This document shows positions 28,213-37,991 of a stretch of 64,000 nucleotides of DNA, in pieces. The notes under the pieces are model-generated. The model was not told the DNA's origin. It worked only from the letters and a program-made list of their open reading frames with translations, and did not search any database. The DNA is from Streptococcus suis. Lineage in GTDB: Bacteria; Bacillota; Bacilli; Lactobacillales; Streptococcaceae. The stretch spans positions 1 through 64,000 of the forward strand of contig NZ_JAIMEP010000003.1 in assembly GCF_019794555.1 (NCBI RefSeq), given 5' to 3'. The number at the start of each line of letters is the position of its first letter. Position 1 is the first letter of the stretch. The translations under genes and the position numbers were made by a program.

Positions 28213-29937
28213 TTAATAGCGAATGGCTTCGCGAGTTTTTTCATATGAACGAACGAAACGTTCTGTTACACCAGGCTCAACTGTTTCCAATGCAAATGAA
28301 ATTTCTTCAAAAGAGGCTTGATAATCAAACTCTTTTTCAAAAATAGCTAAAGAACGATTAAAAGCTTTTTGAACATTCTCGTCGAATGAGCGGTAACGGT
28401 TAGAATATTGTAAGAGTTGCTCTGTCAAAGTTGCATTTTGTACAATTAAATAAGCTAACTCTTCCAGTTGATTCATATCGTAAGTAGCATTTTCTAATAA
28501 ACGGTTAACCACTTCGATGTTAATTCGTTTATAGTCCAATTCAGAAATCAATGCCTCAACATGATCGCTTGTTCTGAAGAAACTTGTTAAGAACTCACCA
28601 GGAATACCTGGCATATTGCGTTTTTCCATGTAGCGTTTCAGGGTATGAAGCTTATTGATATAAAGTGTAGCTTTTTTACGCGCTGCATTTTCTGAAATTT
28701 CTTGTGACTTCAGATACTCTGCAAGTACCAATTGCTCTTCTTCGATTTCTTTCAATGTTGATAAAGCATGTTCTAGACGCTCTTGTACAATTGAATAAGC
28801 AACTTGTGGTGTCTCAATCTCATCAACACTTTCAGTCACAACTATTTCAATGGACTCCAAACGATTTTGCAATTGATTTATACGTGACAATTTACTATCA
28901 GCCAGTAAGTAGCTCGTATTTAAGCGTTGGGCTTCCTCATTCAATTTAGTAGTATTTTCAGTTACATGTTCCAGGAATTTAGGCAAGGTATTACTGATTT
29001 TAACTACAGCTTTATGAGCTTCAATCTCGCGAGTGAATAATTGATATAGTTTATCCAATTTAGCTTGAATCTCTTCATTTTCAACTTCAGCCGCATCCAA
29101 ATCAAACGATACAATCAAGGCTGTATTTTCACGAATAGAGACACGAATATTCTGGAATTGAGATTCTACATCACTATCTGTAAACAAATAGTTTTGTTCT
29201 ACTAATTTGCGATAACCAGTCTCCAAATCATCTAATTGATCTGGGAATGACTTTTCAACCTTTTCAATCAAATTAGGGATACGTTCCATAATTTGATTCA
29301 AGGCAATCATGTGCTCTTCTGTCTTATCAAGAATTTCAGACGCCTCGATTGGGTCCCCAGATGAATTTAACATGACAAACTCAGAGAATTCGACTTCAAT
29401 ATTCTTCAACTGTTTCTCTAATTCTGGCAAGGTTTCACCAAAACTATCAGCATTATCTCGAACTGTTTCCTGTAAACTATCGAAGAGATTCAATGCATGT
29501 TTCACGCGACCTGAATTTTTCTCCTCTTGTTCTTTTAACTCAACAAGTCCGTGACGAATAGCTTCAATATCTTCCTCAACCAAATTAATCTGGCTTTCAA
29601 TACTATCAATTGCATTTTTTGCACTAATGAATCGGAAAGCATTGTTAAAACCTTCAGCTTCAAAAATATGATTTTCAATATCAGCAAATGAGTTGAGTGA
29701 TAAATCCACCCATTTTTGATTCCACTCACGGAATGTAACTTGGCTTTGACCAATCAAATGAAGTGCCTTAACGGCCTCCACTTCCTGATTCACTGGCAGA
29801 TTAAATAAATCTTCCTTACGCTCTTCTAATGCAACCAAAAGGTTATCATTACGTTTGCGAACAATCAGACAGGCTACATAGGCAATGATTAAAATAATAA
29901 CAATCGAAATGATTAAAATGATTGTTCCAGTAGGCAT
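28213..29937 (-). CDS. ezrA: Septation ring formation regulator EzrA
   Basis: EzrA is a membrane-anchored cell-division protein that restrains and positions FtsZ rings. The 574-residue protein has an N-terminal membrane helix (residues about 4-24) with a very short outside part. The rest is long spectrin-like coiled coil in the cytoplasm, ending [17 protein letters not shown]. Length and organisation match the family. It has its own promoter, 89 bp after gyrB. Confidence 0.95.
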   Translation of the reverse strand: MPTGTIILIISIVIILIIAYVACLIVRKRNDNLLVALEERKEDLFNLPVNQEVEAVKALHLIGQSQVTFREWNQKWVDLSLNSFADIENHIFEAEGFNNAFRFISAKNAIDSIESQINLVEEDIEAIRHGLVELKEQEEKNSGRVKHALNLFDSLQETVRDNADSFGETLPELEKQLKNIEVEFSEFVMLNSSGDPIEASEILDKTEEHMIALNQIMERIPNLIEKVEKSFPDQLDDLETGYRKLVEQNYLFTDSDVESQFQNIRVSIRENTALIVSFDLDAAEVENEEIQAKLDKLYQLFTREIEAHKAVVKISNTLPKFLEHVTENTTKLNEEAQRLNTSYLLADSKLSRINQLQNRLESIEIVVTESVDEIETPQVAYSIVQERLEHALSTLKEIEEEQLVLAEYLKSQEISENAARKKATLYINKLHTLKRYMEKRNMPGIPGEFLTSFFRTSDHVEALISELDYKRINIEVVNRLLENATYDMNQLEELAYLIVQNATLTEQLLQYSNRYRSFDENVQKAFNRSLAIFEKEFDYQASFEEISFALETVEPGVTERFVRSYEKTREAIRY

Positions 29938-29982
29938 GTAAATCTCCTTAGTTTCATAATGATTACGAGTAAATATCGCTTA

Positions 29983-29991
29983 ATTATACCA
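29983..29991 (-). promoter_or_regulatory. ezrA promoter (extended -10)
   Basis: Minus strand TGGTATAAT is an extended -10 element 46 bp before the ezrA ATG; no good -35 is seen. Confidence 0.5.
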
Positions 29992-30025
29992 TATCTTACT
30001 AGCGATTGCACTAATTTTTTCAATT

Positions 30026-31978
30026 TTACACATCTAGTGTTGAATACACGGCATTTTCTTCGATAAACTCTCGACGTGGTTCGACCTTATCCCCCATCAG
30101 CATATCAAATATCTTGTCAGCTTCTGCAGCATCATCAACTGAAACACGCGCCATTAAACGGTTTTCTGGATTCATGGTTGTCTCCCATAATTGATGATCA
30201 TCCATCTCTCCCAAACCTTTATAACGCTGAATAGTTGGCTTAGAGCGTCCCGTACTATGTCTTTCTAAAGCGTCTTGTAATTCCTGCTCTTGATTGACAC
30301 CTGGTTGAATATACTCTTTAATATCGCTTCCAACCTTAACACCATAGATAGGTGGTTGTGCAATGTAGACATATCCTGCTTCAACAATCGGACGCATGTA
30401 GCGGTAGAATAAAGTCAAAAGGAGAGTACGAATATGAGCACCGTCGACATCGGCATCTGTCATGATGACTAATTTTTGGTAACGAGCTTTAGTAACATCA
30501 AAATCCGCTCCAAACCCAGTCCCCATAGCAGTAAATAAGCTACGGATTTCTTCATTGGCCAAAATCTTATCCATGCTCGCTTTTTCAACGTTCAAGATTT
30601 TACCTCGAATTGGTAGGATTGCCTGAAACTCACGGTCTCGGCCAGATTTTGCTGATCCACCGGCTGAATCCCCCTCAACGATAAACAACTCTGTCTTTGT
30701 TGCATCATTCGATGAACAATCAGCTAACTTACCGGGAAGGTTGGAAATCTCAAGACCTGATTTCTTACGAGTGACTTCACGCGCACGTTTGGCTGCAATA
30801 CGAGCCTTGCTCGCCAGAATCCCTTTCTCAACAATCCGTCGAGCAATCTGTGGATTTTCCAACAGGAACTCTGCAAAAGCATCAGAAAAGAGGCGGTTTG
30901 TTATTTTTACAACTTCGCTATTTCCAAGTTTTGTCTTTGTTTGTCCTTCAAATTGCGGTGCAGGATGCTTAACAGAAATCACTGCTGTCAAACCTTCTCG
31001 AACATCTTCACCAGTTAAATTGTCTTCATTTTCCTTTAGGATTTTGTTCTTTTTAGCGTAATCATTGATGACACGAGTCAATGCTGTACGGAAACCTTGT
31101 TCGTGAGTACCGCCTTCATGAGTATGGATATTATTGGCGAAACTGATGACATTTTCATGATAACTTGTTGTATATTGCATAGCAACCTCAACAGTGATAT
31201 CCTCCATTTCACCCTCAGTGTAAATTGGTGTTTCAAAAATCACATCTTTATTTTCATTGAGGTATTCAACATAAGAGGCAATCCCGCCTTCATAATGGTA
31301 TTCCTTGGTTTGTTCCAAGCCCTCCCGCTTGTCAGTAATTGAAAGATTTAAACCACGGTTTAGAAATGCAAGTTCTTGAATCCGCTTGTTTAATTTAGCA
31401 AATTCAAATTCAGTTGTTTCAGTAAAAATCTCAGGGTCTGGTATGAAATGAACAGTTGTACCAGAACGGTCTGTTTCACCTATTACTTTCAAATCTGCAA
31501 CAACTTCACCTCTTCGGTATTCTTGGTAATAAACCTGACCGTTTTTATAGACTCGTACATCCAATTGAGTAGACAAGGCATTTACAACAGAAGAACCAAC
31601 GCCGTGCAAACCACCAGATACCTTGTAGCCGCCTCCGCCAAATTTACCTCCGGCATGGAGCACTGTGAAGACCGTCTCAACAGCTGGACGCCCCGTTTTT
31701 TCCTGAATATCAACAGGAATACCGCGTCCATTATCAATAACGGTAATAGAATTATCTGGCTCAATGATAACTTCAATTTTATTCGCAAATCCCGCCAACG
31801 CCTCGTCAATCGAGTTATCGACGATTTCCCACACCAAATGATGTAAACCCTCTTTAGATGTGGAACCAATATACATCCCTGGACGCATACGAACTGCTTC
31901 AAGACCTTCTAGAACTTGGATTTGACTGGCATCATACTCTTGAGCTTTTTCTTGTAAATCTTTGATTTCTTCTGTCAT
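30026..31978 (-). CDS. gyrB: DNA gyrase subunit B
   Basis: GyrB supplies the ATPase of gyrase, which introduces negative supercoils. The 650-residue protein has the GHKL ATPase region ([35 protein letters not shown]), the TOPRIM motifs [14 protein letters not shown] and DADVDGAHI, and the C-terminal [15 protein letters not shown]. All expected residues are present. It carries its own promoter and precedes ezrA. Confidence 0.98.
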   Translation of the reverse strand: MTEEIKDLQEKAQEYDASQIQVLEGLEAVRMRPGMYIGSTSKEGLHHLVWEIVDNSIDEALAGFANKIEVIIEPDNSITVIDNGRGIPVDIQEKTGRPAVETVFTVLHAGGKFGGGGYKVSGGLHGVGSSVVNALSTQLDVRVYKNGQVYYQEYRRGEVVADLKVIGETDRSGTTVHFIPDPEIFTETTEFEFAKLNKRIQELAFLNRGLNLSITDKREGLEQTKEYHYEGGIASYVEYLNENKDVIFETPIYTEGEMEDITVEVAMQYTTSYHENVISFANNIHTHEGGTHEQGFRTALTRVINDYAKKNKILKENEDNLTGEDVREGLTAVISVKHPAPQFEGQTKTKLGNSEVVKITNRLFSDAFAEFLLENPQIARRIVEKGILASKARIAAKRAREVTRKKSGLEISNLPGKLADCSSNDATKTELFIVEGDSAGGSAKSGRDREFQAILPIRGKILNVEKASMDKILANEEIRSLFTAMGTGFGADFDVTKARYQKLVIMTDADVDGAHIRTLLLTLFYRYMRPIVEAGYVYIAQPPIYGVKVGSDIKEYIQPGVNQEQELQDALERHSTGRSKPTIQRYKGLGEMDDHQLWETTMNPENRLMARVSVDDAAEADKIFDMLMGDKVEPRREFIEENAVYSTLDV

Positions 31979-32024
31979 TTTTCTTCCTTTATCGCTATTA
32001 AAAACATTCTAGTGAATACCTTTC

Positions 32025-32033
32025 ATTATAGCA
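32025..32033 (-). promoter_or_regulatory. gyrB promoter (extended -10)
   Basis: Minus strand TGCTATAAT is an extended -10 element about 47 bp upstream of the gyrB ATG. Confidence 0.5.
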
Positions 32034-32055
32034 TATTTTTTACTAATTTAACAGT

Positions 32056-32092
32056 AAAAAAGAAAGGTAGATGACTCTCATTCTACCTTTCT
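32056..32092 (-). terminator. Terminator of the rodA-DJ-1 operon
   Basis: Minus strand AGAAAGGTAGA, 10-nt loop, TCTACCTTTCT followed by TTTTT. Confidence 0.88.
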
Positions 32093-32100
32093 CATTCTAC

Positions 32101-32643
32101 TTAATTACGGCGATAAACCATCTTCTTAGCTAATTCATGCCCATCATTGCCAAACATATCTACCAACGTATAAGCAAATTCCAGACTGGTTCCTGCCCCA
32201 CGACTTGTAACGATTGGACCATCAACTACAACTACTTCTTCAATATGATTCCCTGATTGAATATCCTGTTCCATACCTGGATAGCACGTGTAGTTTCTGT
32301 TCTCCAATAAGCCAGCTCTATGCAGCACAATAGGAGCAGCACAGATAGCAGCAACAACTTTACCAGTGTCAACGACAGCCTGTAAGTCCGCAATCAATTC
32401 ACTATGATCACGAAGGTTTGTAGCACCTGGCATCCCCCCCGGTAATACAACAAGATCATAGGAAGTTAATTGTCCCGAAAACCTTGTATCAGCTTCCACA
32501 CGAATTCCATGAGAACCTTCAACCGTTCGATCCAGCAATCCTATCATATGACAGTCAAATCCAGCCCTACGAAAAATATCAACAGGTGCCAAAGCCTCGA
32601 TTTCTTCAAAACCCGGCGCCAACATTACTGCAACTTTTACCAT
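32101..32643 (-). CDS. DJ-1/PfpI family protein
   Basis: A 180-residue DJ-1 family protein, the group that includes YajL/ThiJ-type stress proteins. The redox-sensitive cysteine C101 sits in AAICAAPIVL, the nearby glutamate is in GFEEIE (residues 11-16), and the GGMPGA loop is present. The exact reaction is unsettled for this family. It starts 8 bp after the rodA stop, so the two are probably co-transcribed. Confidence 0.88.
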   Translation of the reverse strand: MVKVAVMLAPGFEEIEALAPVDIFRRAGFDCHMIGLLDRTVEGSHGIRVEADTRFSGQLTSYDLVVLPGGMPGATNLRDHSELIADLQAVVDTGKVVAAICAAPIVLHRAGLLENRNYTCYPGMEQDIQSGNHIEEVVVVDGPIVTSRGAGTSLEFAYTLVDMFGNDGHELAKKMVYRRN

Positions 32644-32650
32644 ATGAAAC

Positions 32651-33877
32651 CTATCTTTCTACACGTTTGATCGTGATTTTTTTAAATTTACGTGAATGAT
32701 CATTGTCTCTTTCATTCGACAAATGATACTGGTAACCCATGGACAAAATCAATCCTATACCAATTAAGTTGGCTACCATTGATGATCCACCTTGTGAAAT
32801 AAAAGGTAAAGGAATACCTGTCAAAGGCAATAATCCAGTTGCTGCACCAATATTCTCAAAAACGTGGAACAAAAGCATCATGATATAGCCTGTAGATATG
32901 TAGGTATAGTATTTGTTGTTCGATTTCAAGGTAACCCGTAACATTCTATAAATTAACAATAAATATAGACCAATCAATACACTACTACCTATAAAACCAA
33001 AATCCTCAGCAATAACAGTAAAAATCATGTCACTTTCACGAACTGGGATGAGTAAATTAGTCTGATTAAAGCCAATCCCTTTTAAACCACCACTTCCAAT
33101 CGCAATGAGACTTTGTGCCTGTTGATAGGTCGTAGTTTGAGCATTTTTAAAAGGATCCAACCAAGCGGAAATCCGGTTGATTTGATAGGTGTCCATTCCC
33201 AAATTATGCAATAGAGTTGTTCCACCAGGTGAAATAAAAATCAACATAAAGCCAGTCACCAAAACGAAAGCAACAAGGCTAATGGGCACCAATATTTTCC
33301 ATGATACTCCTGATAAAAGAACCATTCCGCAAAAAATAGCAATGAAAACCAAGGATGTACCCAAATCACTTTGTAAGGCTAATAATGCCAAAACAGGAAT
33401 CGTAAAGAGTGTCAAATATCCTATTAATTTGAAATCATTCTTTATGGACTGTTCTTCATGGTACTTGTGAAATGTAACAATCACTCTTGCCAACATGATG
33501 ATGTATGAGATTTTCACAAATTCAGAAGGTTGAAACAGCGTTGTATCTCCAATCGTAACCCAGTTCTTAGCACCTGTTGAAGCAACTAAATCCGGACTGT
33601 AGAAAAATAATGGAAGAACCATCAATCCTAAACCCAAAACATAGAGAAACGGTGTAATTTGCCATAAGAACTTGGTAGAAAAAAACATAACGAAGAAGGC
33701 AGCAACAACTCCAATTCCTATCCATGCAACCTGTTGCCCAACCATCTGAAGTACAATATCAGGATAATCCTGACTAACTGCGATATACAATGAGAGTATA
33801 CCTACAACTAGTAAAAAAAAGACGAGTAGAATAAGTGAATAATCTATTCGACTATCAATTGTTCCTCTGTTATTCAT
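32651..33877 (-). CDS. rodA: SEDS family cell-shape protein RodA
   Basis: A 408-residue polytopic membrane protein of the FtsW/RodA/SpoVE family, glycosyltransferases that polymerise peptidoglycan. Several signatures point to RodA: SDLGTSLVFIAIFCGMV, AIGSGGLKGIGFNQ, VRESDMIFTVIAEDFGFIG and PFISQGGSSMVANLIGIGL. ATG 33877 has GAGG 7 bp upstream and is preferred over the ATG 12 bp earlier. An extended -10 promoter lies at 33918-33926. Confidence 0.94.
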   Translation of the reverse strand: MNNRGTIDSRIDYSLILLVFFLLVVGILSLYIAVSQDYPDIVLQMVGQQVAWIGIGVVAAFFVMFFSTKFLWQITPFLYVLGLGLMVLPLFFYSPDLVASTGAKNWVTIGDTTLFQPSEFVKISYIIMLARVIVTFHKYHEEQSIKNDFKLIGYLTLFTIPVLALLALQSDLGTSLVFIAIFCGMVLLSGVSWKILVPISLVAFVLVTGFMLIFISPGGTTLLHNLGMDTYQINRISAWLDPFKNAQTTTYQQAQSLIAIGSGGLKGIGFNQTNLLIPVRESDMIFTVIAEDFGFIGSSVLIGLYLLLIYRMLRVTLKSNNKYYTYISTGYIMMLLFHVFENIGAATGLLPLTGIPLPFISQGGSSMVANLIGIGLILSMGYQYHLSNERDNDHSRKFKKITIKRVER

Positions 33878-33917
33878 AAATGACCTCATACTTTCAACTC
33901 AAATACTAACTCTTTCC

Positions 33918-33926
33918 ATTATAGCA
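33918..33926 (-). promoter_or_regulatory. rodA promoter (extended -10)
   Basis: Minus strand TGCTATAAT, about 41 bp before the chosen rodA start. Confidence 0.55.
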
Positions 33927-34083
33927 AAAAAAGACTGGTCATTGAAATCAAAAGTTGAAATGTATAACCAAAATCGTAAAAGTGCAAACTAGTTCAATCT
34001 CATCAAGGCATTATAAAACAATTGACGGAACAAGTACTACTTTAAATAGTAATACATCCATAAAACGACAACACAAAAGAAAA

Positions 34084-34132
34084 AACGGCTGAAAAGTTTG
34101 CCCAATTTTTGGGAATGTAACGTCCAGCCGTT
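34084..34132 (-). terminator. Large hairpin terminator left of the IS200-type element
   Basis: AACGGCTG and CAGCCGTT pair around an inner CCCAA/TTGGG hairpin. Read on the minus strand, it runs into TTTTCTTTT. It ends leftward transcription before rodA. The 405-bp gap 33890-34294 otherwise holds the rodA promoter, a 12-bp tandem repeat (34129-34152) and the right-end hairpins of the IS element. Confidence 0.7.
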
Positions 34133-34276
34133 ACTTTTTCCGTTACTTTTTCAAAAGTCATAACCACCCGTGAAAACGGGTGGCTTGTACACCGGCTATA
34201 AGCCGTTTCTCTCCAGCGACGTCTAAAGACGTTCGCTGAACTTCGTTCAGGTTAGTGCTATAATTACTTGACTAAT

Positions 34277-34292
34277 GCCCGTAACAACGGGC
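34277..34292 (-). terminator. tnpA terminator hairpin
   Basis: GCCCGT / ACGGGC with a 4-nt loop immediately after the tnpA stop; the T-run after it on the minus strand is poor. Confidence 0.5.
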
Positions 34293-34294
34293 TT

Positions 34295-34768
34295 TTATCT
34301 TGTTCTAAAACTACCATCTGAAAATGGATCTTCATACTCTTTGACACTCAATTTATCAAGTGCAATGTCATTTTTCTCCTGCTCGCGAATGTATTTCGCA
34401 ACTGTCTTTTCGTTCAGCCCGACCGTACTAACATAGTAGCCTCTAGCCCAAAACTTTCGATTCCCGTACTTATATTTCAAATTAGCGTGTTTATCAAATA
34501 TCATTAGAGCACTTTTACTTTTCAAATATCCCATAAAATCGGAAATCGAAAGTTTTGAGGGTATCAAGACAAGCATATGAACATGGTCTGGCATCATGTG
34601 TCCCTCAATGATTTCCACGCCTTTGTATCGACATAGATGACGGAAAATATTAATTAAGTCCTGCCTTATTTTGTAGTAAATGGATTTTCTACGGTACTTA
34701 GGCGTGAAAACTATGTGATATTTGCACATCCATTTGGTATGTGATAAACTGTAACTGGTTTTAGCCAT
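34295..34768 (-). CDS. tnpA: IS200/IS605 family transposase TnpA (HUH, Y1)
   Basis: A 157-residue single-strand DNA transposase. The HUH motif is HVHML (H62, H64) and the catalytic tyrosine is Y126 in KTVAKYIREQ. The N-terminus WMCKYHIVFTPKYRRK is typical of IS200 transposases. The ribosome binding site AAAGGAGGAAAAAG precedes the ATG. The gene looks intact, so the element may still move. Confidence 0.95.
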   Translation of the reverse strand: MAKTSYSLSHTKWMCKYHIVFTPKYRRKSIYYKIRQDLINIFRHLCRYKGVEIIEGHMMPDHVHMLVLIPSKLSISDFMGYLKSKSALMIFDKHANLKYKYGNRKFWARGYYVSTVGLNEKTVAKYIREQEKNDIALDKLSVKEYEDPFSDGSFRTR

Positions 34769-34906
34769 TTCTTTTTCCTCCTTTATCTAACCTGAACAAT
34801 TAGATTATAACAGGAAAAAGAAATGGAAGCTCAAAGCCTTGGCAGCCACCAGCATAGCTGGTGGTTTTCTTGTTTTTCTCTACGAGAAAAACTGGCTCGA
34901 AGCCAT

Positions 34907-34936
34907 AAGAAAACCATTCCCATGGCTCGGGAATGG
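34907..34936 (-). terminator. rpmE2 terminator
   Basis: Minus strand CCATTCCC, loop GAGCCAT, GGGAATGG, then TTTTCTT, 38 bp after the L31 stop. Confidence 0.85.
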
Positions 34937-34973
34937 CTTAAAATCAACGTTTCTAACGGTTTTATAACGCTGA

Positions 34974-35216
34974 TTATTTGAGACCGTATTTTTTGTTGAA
35001 ACGATCCACACGTCCATCTGCTTGAGTGAACTTTTGACGTCCAGTATAGAATGGATGTGAGTCTGATGAAATTTCCACACGGATCAATGGGTAAGTTTCA
35101 CCTTCGAATTCAACTGTTTCGTTAGATTTCTTAGTTGAACCGCTAAGGAACTTGTAGCCAGTAGTTGTGTCCATGAAGACAACAGTGCGATATTCTGGAT
35201 GGATATCTTTTTTCAT
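34974..35216 (-). CDS. rpmE2: Ribosomal protein L31 type B (zinc-independent)
   Basis: An 80-residue L31 of type B. It starts MKKDIHPEY and ends KYGLK, contains [10 protein letters not shown] and [13 protein letters not shown], and lacks the CxxC zinc site of type A L31. ATG 35216 has AAAGGAA upstream. Type B copies can replace zinc-binding L31 when zinc is short. An imperfect AdcR-like site overlaps its promoter (35263-35274). It has its own terminator. Confidence 0.96.
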   Translation of the reverse strand: MKKDIHPEYRTVVFMDTTTGYKFLSGSTKKSNETVEFEGETYPLIRVEISSDSHPFYTGRQKFTQADGRVDRFNKKYGLK

Positions 35217-35259
35217 TATAAAAATTCCTTTCTGCCATGGTCTCTTTTTCGAGCCATAG

Positions 35260-35274
35260 ATTATAACCATTTAA
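35260..35274 (-). promoter_or_regulatory. rpmE2 promoter -10 with AdcR-like site
   Basis: Minus strand: TTAAATGGTTAT (35274-35263) matches the AdcR motif TTAACYRGTTAA at 10 of 12 positions. It overlaps the perfect -10 TATAAT (35265-35260). The assignment is tentative because of the two mismatches. Confidence 0.45.
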
Positions 35275-35336
35275 GTTTACCAAAAGTTTGTTCTTATGGC
35301 AAGTCTTTTTACCTATTTTTTTAATATTTTTTCAAG

Positions 35337-36365
35337 TTATAGTACAGAAGCACCCGAAGCTACATCAGAAGTGACCCTTGTCCCAAATCCCCCTCTTGAA
35401 GGACTGCCCAAGCTATCAGAAATTCTTTCTTTACCAGCAAGAACTTTCTCAGAAAGTCCTGAGGTCACTAGAATCCTACCATCCAGCCCAATCAGAACCG
35501 CTTCGATACCATCAGTTTCTTCTACCATCGTATAAATCCGAGTTATTTCTTGACCAAACAGTCGAGTCGTCCAAATCTCACCGTCAACAGATTGTTTGGA
35601 CACAATGGTCAAACTAGCCAGCTGCGACTCGATTGGATAGCCAGTCTCAGGACTCAAAATATGATGATAGGTCTTTCCATTCACGGTAAGGGTTCTTTCG
35701 TAAATACCAGAGGTAACTACTGATTCTTCACCTATTTTGAGGACGAGGGCATTTTCACCACGTGGCTTCTGAGGATCCTGTATACCAATTCGCCAATAGC
35801 CATCTGCATTGTGAGGAGCTTGACCAAAGGTCAGGACATTGCCACCCAGGTTAATCAATCCAGTTTTCACACCTATTCTTTTCAAGAAGTCGACAATCTT
35901 ATCTGCTACATATCCTTTAGCAAGAGCACCCAAATCAATCGCCATGCCTTCTTTTCTCAGATAGACTGTTTGCTCTTGGTCATCTAATTCAATGTCCCTT
36001 GGATTGATGAGTTGGAGTTTTTCCCTGATCATTTCTTGGGTTGGAAGTGTGGCATCGTTAAATCCAATCCGCCAGCTTTGCACAAGGGGACCAATGGTAA
36101 TATTCAAAAAAGATCCCTGAGCCAGACTGTGTTCTTTGCCCAATGTAATCAATTCATACAGGTCATCGGCAACAGGAACCGCCTGAACACCTGCATTGAG
36201 GTTAACCTCCATCAATTCAGAGGTCAAGTCATTGGCAGAAAACCGATCCTTGTAGAGATAGAGAAGCTCTTCTACCTGATCCAAAATCGGTTCTGCCTGA
36301 GGATGCCATATTCTGGTTTCAATGATGGTTCCCATAAGACGAAGTGAGCGACTACTTGCTTGCAT
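35337..36365 (-). CDS. apbE: FAD:protein FMN transferase ApbE
   Basis: ApbE attaches FMN to threonine residues of target flavoproteins outside the membrane, using Mg and FAD. The 342-residue protein has AIDLGALAKGYVADKI, INLGGNV, and the HHILSPETGYP segment that helps bind FAD. No clear signal peptide or lipobox is visible. The C-terminal 30 residues (from about GKERISDS) are Ser/Gly-rich and unlike the usual end of the family. It overlaps the DHH gene by 14 bp, with GAGG 9 bp before the ATG. Confidence 0.9.
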   Translation of the reverse strand: MQASSRSLRLMGTIIETRIWHPQAEPILDQVEELLYLYKDRFSANDLTSELMEVNLNAGVQAVPVADDLYELITLGKEHSLAQGSFLNITIGPLVQSWRIGFNDATLPTQEMIREKLQLINPRDIELDDQEQTVYLRKEGMAIDLGALAKGYVADKIVDFLKRIGVKTGLINLGGNVLTFGQAPHNADGYWRIGIQDPQKPRGENALVLKIGEESVVTSGIYERTLTVNGKTYHHILSPETGYPIESQLASLTIVSKQSVDGEIWTTRLFGQEITRIYTMVEETDGIEAVLIGLDGRILVTSGLSEKVLAGKERISDSLGSPSRGGFGTRVTSDVASGASVL

Positions 36366-37296
36366 TCCTCACTACCTCTTGGATTTCTTGGTATATTTGC
36401 TCATTTTCGGAGAGTGAATAAGAGTTAGCACCACTTGCTAGTGGGTGGCCACCGCCATCGTGGCGTTTAGCAACCTCGTTAATTGGAAGATACTTGCTGC
36501 GTAAGCGAACCCTGTAATTTCCGTCAGTTTGTTCCACAAAAATCCCCCAAGATTGAACGATTCCAATCCGTCCTGGAGCCCCGACGATAAAGGAAGTGTC
36601 CGCATCGGTCACCCCGTATTTTTTGAGAATATCTTGTGTCAAAATAACACGTGCCGCACCATGTTCATCCACTTCCAAGTTGTCGTAGACGTAACCTGTC
36701 AACTTGGCAATCTTGAAATCAATGGTATCCATCTGGCGAGACATCCTTGCAAAGTCAAAATCTTCTTGGCGGAGACGAGCAACAATCTCAAAGGTTCGCG
36801 AGCTGGTTGCTGGATAGAGAAAGCGGCCTGTATCGCCCACAATTCCTGCATAGAGTAGACGAGCAGTTTCCCCATCCAATTCCAACTGACTTTGGATGGC
36901 TAGTTCCGTAATCATTTCACTGCATGAGCTGGCTTCCGTATTGACCCAGAGCAGGTCGCCATAAGGCTCATCATTGGGGTGATGATCGATTTTAATCAAG
37001 AAATCTCCTTGAGTATAACGGTCGTCATCCACACGCGCCGTATTGGCAGTGTCTGTCACGATAACCAAGGCTCCTTGATAATCTTGGTCTGCAACTACGT
37101 CCATTCCTGCCATCCAAGCAAGATTTGGTTCCTCAAAACCGGTTACCTTGATGGTTTTTTCAGGAAAATTCTTCTGCAAGAGTTTCTGCAAGCCAACTTG
37201 ACTACCAATGGCATCCGGATCTGGTCGTTTATGTCGGTGAATAATAATCGTGTCGTATTCGTGAATTTTTTCAATAATTTTACTGTAAATTGTCAT
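36352..37296 (-). CDS. pde2: DHH/DHHA1 phosphodiesterase (NrnA/Pde2 type)
   Basis: A 314-residue DHH-DHHA1 protein. Metal motifs are RPDPDAIGS (about 24-32), VTDTA and IDHHPND (DHH at 104-106). The DHHA1 substrate loop is GGGHPLASGA near the C-terminus. In streptococci such stand-alone proteins (Pde2) cleave pApA and c-di-AMP products; NrnA homologues degrade nano-RNA and pAp. It has no membrane or GGDEF domain, so it is not GdpP. It may complete c-di-AMP turnover with CdaA at 15.2-16.05 kb. Coupled to apbE by a 14-bp overlap. Confidence 0.9.
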   Translation of the reverse strand: MTIYSKIIEKIHEYDTIIIHRHKRPDPDAIGSQVGLQKLLQKNFPEKTIKVTGFEEPNLAWMAGMDVVADQDYQGALVIVTDTANTARVDDDRYTQGDFLIKIDHHPNDEPYGDLLWVNTEASSCSEMITELAIQSQLELDGETARLLYAGIVGDTGRFLYPATSSRTFEIVARLRQEDFDFARMSRQMDTIDFKIAKLTGYVYDNLEVDEHGAARVILTQDILKKYGVTDADTSFIVGAPGRIGIVQSWGIFVEQTDGNYRVRLRSKYLPINEVAKRHDGGGHPLASGANSYSLSENEQIYQEIQEVVRNASK

Positions 37297-37335
37297 AGCA
37301 ACTCCTTTTCATCATTTTAGCATAAACTTCCCCTT

Positions 37336-37362
37336 TTGAAAATGATGGGAGTGTGGTATAAT
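37336..37362 (+). promoter_or_regulatory. Flavodoxin promoter
   Basis: Extended -10 TGGTATAAT (37354-37362) with a TTGAAA (37336-37341) 15 bp before the TATAAT. Confidence 0.6.
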
Positions 37363-37390
37363 GGGATTACTATGTAATTTGGAGGAAATT

Positions 37391-37852
37391 ATGGCACTAG
37401 CAAAAATAGTTTACGCTAGTATGACTGGTAACACAGAAGAAATTGCTGACATCGTCGCCAGTAAGCTAGAAGAGTTGGGCGTTGAAGTACAGGTACATGA
37501 ATGTACGACTATTGAAACAGAAGAAATCTTGGATGCGGATCTTATCGTGGTAGCCAGCTACACCTATTCATACGGTGGAGATGGTGAACTTCCAGATGAA
37601 ATTGTTGATTTCTATGCTGACTTAGCTGACTTAGATTTGACTGGTAAAGTGTACGGTGTGTGTGGATCTGGTGATACCTTCTATGATGACTTCTGTAGTG
37701 CAGTAGATGACTTCGATGTCATGTTGGGTTCACGTGGTGCAACTAAGGGTGCCGAAAATGTTAAGGTAGATCTTGCCGCCGAAGATGAGGATATTGTTAA
37801 CCTTGAGCAATTCGCGACAGACCTTGTTGCAAAATTAGATACTTTGAATTAA
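37391..37852 (+). CDS. fld: Flavodoxin
   Basis: A 153-residue FMN-binding electron carrier. The phosphate loop SMTGNTEE is at residues 10-17, the FMN-stacking loops are in SYTYSYGGDGELPDE, and GSGDTFYDDFC is the family element. ATG 37391 has GGAGGAAATT upstream. A terminator follows (37858-37897), so it is a single-gene unit. Confidence 0.96.
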   Translation: MALAKIVYASMTGNTEEIADIVASKLEELGVEVQVHECTTIETEEILDADLIVVASYTYSYGGDGELPDEIVDFYADLADLDLTGKVYGVCGSGDTFYDDFCSAVDDFDVMLGSRGATKGAENVKVDLAAEDEDIVNLEQFATDLVAKLDTLN

Positions 37853-37857
37853 TTGAC

Positions 37858-37897
37858 AAACAGACTGGCTTATCAATAGGTCTAGTCTGTTTTCTTT
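37858..37897 (+). terminator. Flavodoxin gene terminator
   Basis: AAACAGACT and AGTCTGTTT pair across an 18-nt loop, followed by TCTTTT. Confidence 0.75.
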
Positions 37898-37928
37898 TAG
37901 CCAATTATTAAGATTGTACACCTATTGT

Positions 37929-37968
37929 TTGCAATCTTTATTTTTTTGATATATAATTAACTGGTTAA
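37929..37968 (+). promoter_or_regulatory. rpsN2 promoter with perfect AdcR operator
   Basis: -35 TTGCAA (37929-37934), 17-bp spacer, -10 TATAAT (37952-37957). The 12-bp palindrome TTAACTGGTTAA (37957-37968) starts on the last base of the -10. It fits the streptococcal AdcR consensus TTAACYRGTTAA at every position. AdcR with zinc would repress; the gene should be on when zinc is scarce. Confidence 0.82.
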
Positions 37969-37991
37969 GTTTTTAAAAAAAGGAGAATTTT

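Larger units (their letters stand above)
34155..34872 (-). mobile_element. IS200-type insertion sequence (TnpA only)
   Basis: A Y1 transposase gene is flanked by subterminal hairpins as in IS200/IS605 elements: CCACCAGC/GCTGGTGG at 34846-34864 on the left (tnpA-start) side and CCACCCG/CGGGTGG at 34164-34183 on the right side. Further stem-loops lie between 34190 and 34292. No tnpB is present, so it is the IS200 group. Exact cleavage ends cannot be fixed by eye. It lies in the gap between rodA and the L31 gene. Confidence 0.78.

Noticed and set aside
35337..35440. Frameshift or truncation at the unusual ApbE C-terminus
   Set aside because: The tail is odd, but no second frame continues the family sequence convincingly, so I only note it in the gene entry.
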